From positions 16,369,907-16,433,906 of the forward strand of contig CM077826.1 of the NCBI GenBank assembly GCA_039720395.1: 64,000 bases of DNA, in the 5' to 3' direction. Under the pieces are notes generated by a model. That model made no database searches. It was not told the origin of the DNA and saw nothing but the letters and a program-made list of their open reading frames with translations. This DNA is from Liquidambar formosana (taxonomy: Eukaryota > Streptophyta > Magnoliopsida > Saxifragales > Altingiaceae). A program made the position numbers and the translations under genes. Below are positions 56,659 through 64,000 of the stretch, one piece after another. How positions within the stretch are numbered: the stretch's first letter is position 1; each line of letters begins with the position of its first letter.

Positions 56659-59350
56659 TGTGAACCTAGGAAATTGGCCCACAAGGATTTGACGGAGAGA
56701 AATTAAATTAAGTTTTTGTTTGAAAAGGAAAAAAGAGTCGCCACCTTTTTTTTAAAAGGAAACAAGGAAAACCCTAAAAACAGTTTGTTTTAAGAAAACA
56801 ATTTGAATGATTCCATGTTTAAAAAGGCAAGGCAAAAACAAGTCTTTTGGAAACCAAAAAAAACTGGGGATTTAGAGGCTAAGTTATGACATAGGAAGGT
56901 TCTAGGCAAAGCCTATAGACACCCATGTCACCCTTTCAGTCTCTCGGTTTATTTGGGCCAAATTAAAGTCTTTTCAACACATAAATCAATATATATCATC
57001 ACAAGACAGCATGCATATCATATATTTCATTCATCCATCCAAGCATAATCAAATAAACAAAACAAAACAAAACAAAACAGAAAAAAGAAAAGAGAATAGA
57101 AAAACATAGGATACTTGGATCCTAGAACGGACTTGAGCCTCAAAACGAGCGCCTACGTACCATGCAATGAAATACATGGATCAAAGTCCACGTAGTTTGA
57201 ATAGAAATAGGATTAAAACTTAATATAAACCTATGGTAAAAACCTTAGGTTTCCTTATTTGAAAGAAAATTGAATATGATAGATAAACCAAATTTGAATT
57301 TAAGAAAACTTCCACAAGATGGAAACTTTGATAAAAACCAGAATTTTATTTTAATAAGGAAACCCTTGATTAAGACCATGTTTCCATATTAAGAATTAAC
57401 CCTAAAAAGGGAGAAGGGAAAGAATAGAGAAGAAAGAAGTGAATTGGGGCACTTCCACACCCAGTTACCTAAGCACAATAACTTCAAGCATTAGCAATTT
57501 CAAGCAATAACAGCCCTATATGCCATAGGATGATTACCACACCTATTTGCACCCTTACATGTACTCAAAACAAGACAAAAGCAACAAAATAGGGATTTGG
57601 ACAGAATAGTATTATGGCCTAACAGCATACACTAATCATGCAAATAACATAAACAGCGAACTTTCATAAGCCCTAATGCAATCCTAGAACCATATCACGC
57701 ATAAAAATCCTAAAAATCCACTATATGAATGCAAAACATATCATAGTTATTCTATATGCAATACATATACAGCAACTATGAAGAAAAACCAATAAAAAAC
57801 CCTACTTTAACATGCTATATGAAACTGACCTAAAACAAGGACAATAGAAACACTAAACTCACAAACATGCTTAAAAATACATAGAACAACCCTAAAACAT
57901 ACTAAACTCATGTTAAACAGAACTTAAATCATGCATATTAACCAACTAAAGCTATACAACATGATAAAAATCCTAACTTTAACATGCAATGACACTATCC
58001 TAAGACAAGGACAATAGAAGCCCTAAACTTACAATCATACTTTAAATCCAATAAAATAAACCTAAAACATGCTAAACTAATCATGAACAGCAAATATTTC
58101 ATGTATATTAACTAACCAAAGTATTAATACATTATAAAAAAAAGCTATCTTTAACATGCAATAAGCCTATTTTATAAGAAAGCTTATATTCAGCATGAAT
58201 AGAGGGAGACTTTACCTTAAGAAGAGCTTCCTTGCTGCTGTAGAGACTCTCCTCTTGACTTGTGGATGACTTGAATCAATGTTCTTTAAGGCTACAGTAG
58301 GAACTCCAACTCTCCTTCAACTCTCTCTCTCTTTCTCTTATTCTCTCTCAAACTCAAGTTAAAAGTAGCTCTAGGAACCTCTAATTGCTTCCCCTTTTGC
58401 TGAAGCATAGGGGGTATTTATATAGTTTCATTAAGATAAACCAATGGCTGGGATAAAAACCCTAAAAATTAATCCAAGAGCTATTAAAGACTCCCTTGGT
58501 GCTTAAGTAACTCAAAAGTTACCAAAAACTAGAAGGAAACACGTCTAAAAGAGCCCAAGTACGTCAAAATAGGTAAGAATCCACTTCAGCAATGAGTTGG
58601 CAAAAAATAGGAAAGTGCGCCCATGGCTGGGTGGTCACCCGAGCCCACTTTAGTTTTTTGACTTTTTGGACTCCCTTTCCTTTTAGGAGTGTTTCAGGGG
58701 TCAAATTAACTCTGATTTTGATGAAACAAAAGCCAAAATGATCGTGTTCAATGAGGAATACATTTTTGAACATTTTAGGGTGAAAACCACTAATCATGGG
58801 GGCATGGTTATGTTTGGCAAAGGCGGTTAACCGCTATGCTCTACATTTGCAAAGCATAGGTATGCACATAGGATAAAACCAAATGTTTTCCAAACCAAAA
58901 TTAAATTTTCTAAAACACTTTTAGGGATAAAATAATGACTAATTAAAGTCAATTTAAAAAGATTTGGTTAGTAATTGTGAGTCAATTAGAGCTTACCCAA
59001 AGAAGGGTCAATTAACCAACTTGAATTATATTGAGCCATTTTAATCCTAAGCCATTGATTCATCAAATTGAACCTAGAAATACTTCATATGCATCAATAT
59101 GAACTCCAATTAACAATTTGGAGATCATTTCAAGGTCAAATGAAAAGTTTGTGACTTAAAAGACGATTATACCCCTCAAGTCACAAAAGCTCTTATTATC
59201 CCTCAAGATCAACTCCGAATTGAACCAAAATTCATATCCATTGTCTTTGTGACTCTAAAAAACTAATGCAAGTGACTAGACTCAAAAACAAACAAAAACA
59301 TGCATGAAATGATGAGTTCTAGTAAGGTGGTACAAAAATGGGGTGTGACA
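56659..59350 (-). mobile_element. Solo LTR, Tat/Ogre-like, copy B
   Basis: 2692 bp, same family and orientation as 4935-7770. Target duplication CAATC (56654-56658) against CAGTC (59351-59355) spans the right junction of the LTR 54671-56655, so this one arrived later. The two copies share almost all sequence except the 113-bp tandem unit and small indels. Confidence 0.88.
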
Positions 59351-59764
59351 CAGTCTCAACGTCTTTTTTCCTGTTTATATAAGAGCTACCTCTCTTACAA
59401 CTAAGCTTTAGTCTTGCTGTCCTGCCTTTACTTGTAATATCAGATTTGGTTATCACAATAATAAACCCATTTTGTCTTCCTACTTCTCAAGCCCAATTGC
59501 ATAATGCTTCTCTACTCTTAAAGACCTACACATGAAAATAAATTCATTTATATTCTTTAACTTCATGAATTATATTTATTCCATCAAGTAAATGAAAATT
59601 TTCATAAGTTTTATTTACCTCATAATTTGTGAATTCACTACTATAATCCATAACACATGACGACTTGTGGATGCTGGCTTTTGAGGAAGCCTGCGACAAG
59701 AATAAAATATGCTAAAATAAAAGTAATCCGATGCTTTTAAAAAAAAAAAAAAAAAACCTATTCT

Positions 59765-60005
59765 GGAACTGTTCGGTTAATTTAGATCGAACACTTTCCA
59801 CATGTTTGATTTCTTGAAACCGAACATATTTGTCTTAAACGGTCAAATGAAACCGAACATAATAATGATTAGTTGTTTAAAACCGGACAGCATTACTGGA
59901 AACTGAATAATCCATGCACTGTTCAGTTTTATAAAAACCGAACAAAATATTTATGATTGGTTTTGTAAAACCGAACATTACTATAAAGTTCGGATAACCA
60001 GAGGC
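59765..60005. repeat. Subterminal array of AACCGAACA motifs near the right MULE end
   Basis: Seven or so occurrences of AAACCGAACA or close variants (and GTTCGG inverses) in 240 bp: about 59769, 59815, 59850, 59880, 59933, 59968 and 59988. One match lies near the other end at 47997. Spacing is irregular. Possible transposase-binding sites. Confidence 0.65.
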
Positions 60006-60427
60006 GAACATGCGCGACTGCATTAAAAAAAAAAAATTTCCATTTCTGCACACTTTGAAGCCAAAATACATATCTCATTGCTGCCAACACCATCCCAACT
60101 GACTTCTTCCTGGTCCATTACTCATAAAAAAACGTAAAAATTACTACAAATGGATTATGGATTTTTGTTTAAAGGTTGTTGTGAGAAAGTGGGGGATAAA
60201 GATGATACATTGGTTTAGGGTGGTTATGAGAGAGTGAGAAATGAGGATGAGAGTTACTAGAAGCGCGCGTTGAAGAAAGTTGCCGGAGGGGGTGCGAGAG
60301 AGTGGCACAGGAGATGTTCAAACGTGAAGGATGAAGGATGAGGGGTGGGGTGTGTTCAACGATTTGGTTAAGAGACTTAGAAGCCCTTTTTGATTATTTT
60401 GCATCATAATTCTTCTCATTAAAAAAT

Positions 60428-60470
60428 TTGGGGGCAACTAATAACTTTTGGGGTTGCAATAGCCGTTCCC
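60428..60470. repeat. Right terminal inverted repeat of the large MULE
   Basis: Complement matches 47219-47260. Followed at once by the target duplication TACTTTTTG. Confidence 0.88.
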
Positions 60471-60738
60471 TACTTTTTGCTGGACGGACCCAATAGTCTG
60501 AAACAATGGCACTCTTGGCACGCGTTAATGGGCCGAACATATGTTTTTGCCTTTTTTCCAAGTCGTCGTTGACTACATTGAGATGAACAGTTATTCATCT
60601 AAAGCAATTTGGCCTAATGTTTTGATTTTTTCCAATATTTTTCCATTCTCCCTTACAATCAGAGGTGAACAATCTTTCTCTCTTCTTTTGCTGAAATTCG
60701 ATTTTCTGCTTGTGGTACCTACTAAATTCGAGCTAGCC
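60471..60738 (+). promoter_or_regulatory. Remaining 5' flank of the NLR gene
   Basis: About 270 bp separate the MULE end from the NLR ATG. The segment matches the flank copies at 44280-44360 and 44820-45017. No convincing TATA box is seen. A pyrimidine-rich TCTTTCTCTCTTCTTTT at 60673-60690 could be in the 5' leader. If the promoter lay further up, the MULE has displaced it. Confidence 0.5.
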
Positions 60739-63417
60739 ATGGATTTTTCGAGCACAGCCGAGAGGATTAAGAGCGACTTATACGACTGGTCCAAGAAGCC
60801 TATAGACTGTTTCCGCCATCTCGAAGAAAATCTCAACTCCTTGAGGGATAAGATGAAGGATCTCAAGGATCTAAGCGAGGATGTGAAGAGAAGGGTCGAA
60901 GTGATCGAGGAAGAAGGACGAATGCGGCGTACGAACCAAGTGAACAGCTGGTTGCAAAAAGTTGAAGGCATGGAGACACAAGTAAACGAAATTCTGGAAA
61001 GGGGTCCTCAAGAAATACAAAACAAAAGTCTCAGGAATTATCGGTCCACCTACAGATTTGGAAAGCTGGTAATTGAAAAGCTAGATGCTGTGAATCAATT
61101 AATGGACAGAGGGCGTTTTGATGTTGTTGCTGACAGATTGCCTCGGGCGCTAGTGGAGGAGAAACCCATGGAGAAGACCGTGGGCTTAGACTCGACGTTT
61201 GAGAAGGTTTGGAATTGGCTTAGAGATGATGACGATGTGGGAATTATTGGATTGTATGGAACAGGGGGCGTTGGTAAGACCACACTCTTGAAGAAAATTA
61301 ATAACGAATTTCTCAATATAAGCCTGGATTTTGATGTCGTGATCTGGGCTGAAGTCTCCAAAGTTGCAAACGCGGAAAGGGTTCAGGATCAGATTTTGGA
61401 AAGGTTAGGCATTTCGTCGACAACTGCAAGTCGGGATGTGAAAGCTACAGCAATCACTAGGTCGTTGAGCGGAAAAAAATTTGTGTTGCTGTTGGACGAT
61501 TTGTGGAAGCGGTTTGATCTCTTACAAGTTGGGGTTCCCCTTCCAGACAATCAGAACAAGTCCAAAGTAGTATTCACAACCCGTTCTGAGGATGTTTGTG
61601 GATACATGGAAGCCAACAAGAAAATTAGAGTGGAGTATTTGCCACCGGAGGAAGCTTGGGAATTGTTTCAGACGAAGGTAGGGAAGGAGACTCTTAATTT
61701 GCACGCGGATATACCGAGGCTCGCTAAGGTTGTTGCTGAAGAGTATTGCGGTGGTTTGCCAGTTGTAATCATTACGATCGGTCGGGCCATGGCTAGCAGG
61801 AAGACTCCACGAGGATGGAAGCAGGCGTTAGAAGAGTTAAAGAACAATCCCTCAGAGTTTGAAGGTATGGGGGATGAGGTCTTCCCTCTTTTGAAGTTCA
61901 GTTATGATAGCTTACTCAATGATACAGTTAGATCTTGTTTCATATATTGTTCTCTATTCTCCGATCACGTCATGACTGAGCGGCTTGTAGAGTTATGGAT
62001 AGGGGAGGGGTTTTTAGATGAATTCGATGACATTAAGAAAGCTCGAAACAAAGGCCACGAAATTATTGAAAGTTTAAAGCTTGCATGTTTGTTGGAGACG
62101 TTTGATTGGCCATATGATTATCGTGTTCGAATGCATGATGTGATTCGAGACATGGCAGTATGGATAGCTTGTGAATGTGGAAGGAAGCCGGGTAAGTTTT
62201 TGACAGGTGATGGATTGATTGAAGCAAGTGCGACTTCAAAATGGAAGGAGGCCGAAAGAATATCATTGCGGAGTGATGCCATGGAGAAACTAAGTGAAAT
62301 ACCGAAATGCCCCAATCTTTTAACATTGCTTGCACAAGGAAATTTGAAGGTATTTCCATCTGGCTTCCGATCTATGCTTGCTCTAAGAGTTTTGGACCTG
62401 TCAAGAAATTCTAAGTTGACTGAATTACCAATGGAAATTAATGGATTGGTCTCTTTGCAATATCTTGATCTATCTTATACAAATATAAGAGAATTACCTA
62501 TCTGGTTTAAGAATTTGGTAAATCTAAAGTTTCTGAGATTGGAACGTACATTTCATCTTGAAATTATTCCGGAGCAAGTGATATCTAGTCTTTCAATGTT
62601 GCAATCGTTGAATATGGCGTGGTCTGTCTCTAAATATCAGACATTGGATGGGAATGTATTGTCTGGTGGTCATGAAGCCTTGTTAGTGGAATTAGAGTCC
62701 TTGGAGCACCTTCAAGACGTAAGAATCACCATAAAAAGTACCCCTGCTTTCAGAATGTTATTGAGTTCCGAGAAGTTAAGAAGCCGCACATATGATTTAA
62801 GCCTCAGGTTTTGCGAGGGCTTGACCTCACTCCCATTGTCATGTCTAAAAGATATGAAGCATCTAGAGATGCTTACGATTCGTAGTTGTGTTGATTTGAA
62901 GGATCTGGAAGCTGATTTGGTTGAGAAGAGGAAGGGACTTGCACGTGACAATATCCTCAGACCAATGATCATGAGGGATGGATACTTCAACAACCTTACT
63001 GATGTAAGACTTTCATTCTGTGACAATATTTCGCACTTGACAGGGCTTATTTGCACTCCAAACCTTCAACGACTTCTAATAAAAAGATGTAGGTCAGTGA
63101 AAGAAGTTATAAGTGATGCTACAGTCGTGGAGTTTGGAGGAAATTCGAGCATATTCGCAAGACTTGAAATTTTATTGCTAGATGAACTAACCGAGTTAAA
63201 GAGCATATGTGGGCACGCCTTGCCCTTCCCTTCCTTGCGAGTTATCCACATAAAGTCATGCCCAATGCTAAGGAAGCTCCCCCTTGACTCAAACAGCGCC
63301 AAGAATTGTTTAAAACATATTGCAATAGAAAAACAAGAGTATGATGCGTTAGAATGGGATGACGAAGCCACTCGGCTTCATTTCCTGCCATATATCCTAC
63401 AACCTTGGTGGAACTGA
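60739..63417 (+). CDS. CC-NB-LRR immune receptor, RPS2/RPS5 type, 892 aa
   Basis: A single-exon frame from ATG 60739 to TGA 63415-63417. I choose this ATG because MDFSSTAERI begins the coiled-coil domain and the paralogous start at 45018 aligns to it; the frame runs open for 66 codons upstream without homology. Coiled coil about 1-140. NB-ARC about 150-480: P-loop GLYGTGGVGKTT (171-182, Thr where Met is usual), kinase-2 LLLDDLW (250-256), RNBS-B VVFTTRS (277-283), GLPVV in place of GLPLA (339-343), RNBS-D-like CFIYCSLFS (400-408), MHD (465-467). About ten irregular leucine-rich repeats from 520 to the end, with RVLDLSRNSKLTELP and LQYLDLSYTNIRELP well formed. All nucleotide-binding motifs are present, so it may act as a cytoplasmic pathogen sensor. 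Effector unknown. The length is typical. It is the only intact gene in the window and the survivor of a decayed cluster. Confidence 0.96.
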   Translation: MDFSSTAERIKSDLYDWSKKPIDCFRHLEENLNSLRDKMKDLKDLSEDVKRRVEVIEEEGRMRRTNQVNSWLQKVEGMETQVNEILERGPQEIQNKSLRNYRSTYRFGKLVIEKLDAVNQLMDRGRFDVVADRLPRALVEEKPMEKTVGLDSTFEKVWNWLRDDDDVGIIGLYGTGGVGKTTLLKKINNEFLNISLDFDVVIWAEVSKVANAERVQDQILERLGISSTTASRDVKATAITRSLSGKKFVLLLDDLWKRFDLLQVGVPLPDNQNKSKVVFTTRSEDVCGYMEANKKIRVEYLPPEEAWELFQTKVGKETLNLHADIPRLAKVVAEEYCGGLPVVIITIGRAMASRKTPRGWKQALEELKNNPSEFEGMGDEVFPLLKFSYDSLLNDTVRSCFIYCSLFSDHVMTERLVELWIGEGFLDEFDDIKKARNKGHEIIESLKLACLLETFDWPYDYRVRMHDVIRDMAVWIACECGRKPGKFLTGDGLIEASATSKWKEAERISLRSDAMEKLSEIPKCPNLLTLLAQGNLKVFPSGFRSMLALRVLDLSRNSKLTELPMEINGLVSLQYLDLSYTNIRELPIWFKNLVNLKFLRLERTFHLEIIPEQVISSLSMLQSLNMAWSVSKYQTLDGNVLSGGHEALLVELESLEHLQDVRITIKSTPAFRMLLSSEKLRSRTYDLSLRFCEGLTSLPLSCLKDMKHLEMLTIRSCVDLKDLEADLVEKRKGLARDNILRPMIMRDGYFNNLTDVRLSFCDNISHLTGLICTPNLQRLLIKRCRSVKEVISDATVVEFGGNSSIFARLEILLLDELTELKSICGHALPFPSLRVIHIKSCPMLRKLPLDSNSAKNCLKHIAIEKQEYDALEWDDEATRLHFLPYILQPWWN

Positions 63418-64000
63418 AATTGAAGACGGGAGGAGTTGCAAGTTATGATCGCCATCACAGGTATGCCTTCCTCAGCTCCAACATCCATCTTCTCAACCCG
63501 AGAGGGATGGATGGGCTTGCCATTAATTACTTAGGGGCTGCAAGGGACATCTCTGTTTTTATTGACTAGAAATATTGCGGGTGCTCAATCCACCGATGTG
63601 GAAGTAGCAATTTTGAATTATGGCACCACTATGCATGGTATAAAATTTGTACTTTAAAATATAATAAATGTTTTTACTCTCCGATCCTACAATAAATATA
63701 ATGAACTGTTTGAATCACTTTGACTAAGCACACAGATTAAGGTGAGTTTTTTAATGTATTGTCATGTGTAAATCATGTATTGAGAATTAGATTTGAGTTC
63801 AAATTAATATATATTACAAAGTACTATTTTATACTTTCAAAATTCTATGTAGTAAAAAAGATATTTTTTTGAATAAAATTATGAACACACGAGATACGAT
63901 GCGATAGCAAAAAAGGAAGAAGGAAATAGAGGTGCTAATACACACAATGCGCAATGCCCTAGATATACCATCATATTGCTAGAGAGAGGATCTTGGTTAG
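63418..64000. other. 3' flank of the NLR gene, no further gene
   Basis: 63445-63760 is the source-type copy of 38965-39330. AATAAA-like words (ATAATAAATG at 63660, CAATAAATA at 63690) could serve as polyadenylation signals. The rest is AT-rich without a frame. Confidence 0.6.

Larger units (their letters stand above)
53725..59705 (-). pseudogene. MULE transposase (FAR1-like N-terminus), dead and split by LTRs
   Basis: Minus-strand pieces in order. An exon of unclear start ends at 59619 (GAG|GTAAAT). Exon 59358-59525 is the FAR1-like N-terminal region (EALCNW, GFIIVITKSD). The same exon then continues past the nested LTRs at 54665-53725 with a Cys-His cluster (CGCSFALK and CGIHNHEAAKYLEGHS), PKDIL, TIYNARQR, and the MULE core with HVLIMDCTYKTNKYRLPLFE (first Asp), VIITDRELSWMNAI (second Asp) and LLCRWHISKNV. 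Damage: TGA after NWA, TGA after PNDDE, a 1-2 base loss near 54062 just after EREDNY, and a stop after KFNSQ. The C-terminal SWIM finger is missing; similarity fades near 53725. Joining across the LTRs is supported by their GAGAC target duplication falling inside VETEH. Confidence 0.9.
47219..60470 (-). mobile_element. Mutator-like element, 13,252 bp, upstream of the NLR gene
   Basis: Left end GGGAGCGGCTATTGCAAC, right end reversed GGGAACGGCTATTGCAAC; similarity continues for about 42 bp (CCAAAGTCATTAATTGCC against CCAAAAGTTATTAGTTGCC). The 9-bp target duplication TACTTTTTG is exact (47210-47218 and 60471-60479). Paralogous flanks at 44263 and 45040 are uninterrupted at this site. Inside are a dead MULE transposase (53725-59705, minus), a dead plant-mobile-domain gene start (52453, plus), two nested solo LTRs, and smaller repeats. 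The strand given is that of the transposase. The TIRs are short compared with classic Mutator. The element inserted roughly 270 bp upstream of the NLR start. Confidence 0.88.

Noticed and set aside
47219..60470. Alternative reading as two separate MITE insertions at 47219 and 60470
   Set aside because: Neither end has a second end nearby, both flanks carry the same 9-bp word, and the paralogous empty sites read straight through.

Overview
The window is plant nuclear DNA. Supporting evidence is intron-split plant genes (glutamate-cysteine ligase, phenylalanyl-tRNA synthetase alpha, phototropin, PEP carboxylase), a plant CNL immune receptor, and LTR retrotransposons primed by initiator tRNA-Met, together with Mutator, hAT and MITE elements. 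AT-rich introns, the receptor type and the heavy nested-transposon load suggest a eudicot, perhaps woody with a large genome. The species cannot be fixed from sequence alone.

Left part (about 1-25.4 kb, minus strand): a 15-exon copy of chloroplast glutamate-cysteine ligase (GSH1) can be followed from its last exon (1481) to its start codon (18769). It is dead. A Copia element (4378-11990) sits inside exon 7 and itself holds a Tat/Ogre-like solo LTR (4935-7770). An hAT MITE sits inside exon 4. There is also an early stop, a lost splice acceptor and frame errors. A young chromodomain Gypsy element (18812-25382) landed just upstream of the start codon and is itself cut by a 1.5-kb solo LTR. Two foldback MITEs and a stray PEP carboxylase exon lie in the introns.

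Middle part (25.4-47.2 kb): no intact gene. It holds broken exons of PheRS alpha and one phototropin exon in the same orientation, palindromic repeats, a segmental duplication (36.3-38.9 kb versus 41.3-43.3 kb), and scattered scraps of NLR genes with several copies of NLR 5' and 3' flanking DNA. This is a decayed NLR cluster peppered with hAT and Mutator MITEs.

Right part (47.2-64 kb): a 13,252-bp Mutator-like element (47219-60470) is bounded by matching ends and an exact 9-bp target duplication. It carries a dead MULE transposase on the minus strand and a dead plant-mobile-domain gene start on the plus strand. Two solo LTRs are nested one in the other inside the transposase. Its right end lies about 270 bp upstream of the start codon of the one intact gene, an 892-residue single-exon CC-NB-LRR receptor of the RPS2/RPS5 type (60739-63417). 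The outer tips of the large MULE match the tips of the 400-bp foldback MITEs elsewhere in the window, so the two are probably one transposition family. The order of events can be read from target-site duplications, which makes the window a good stratigraphic record of nested transposition around an immune-receptor locus.
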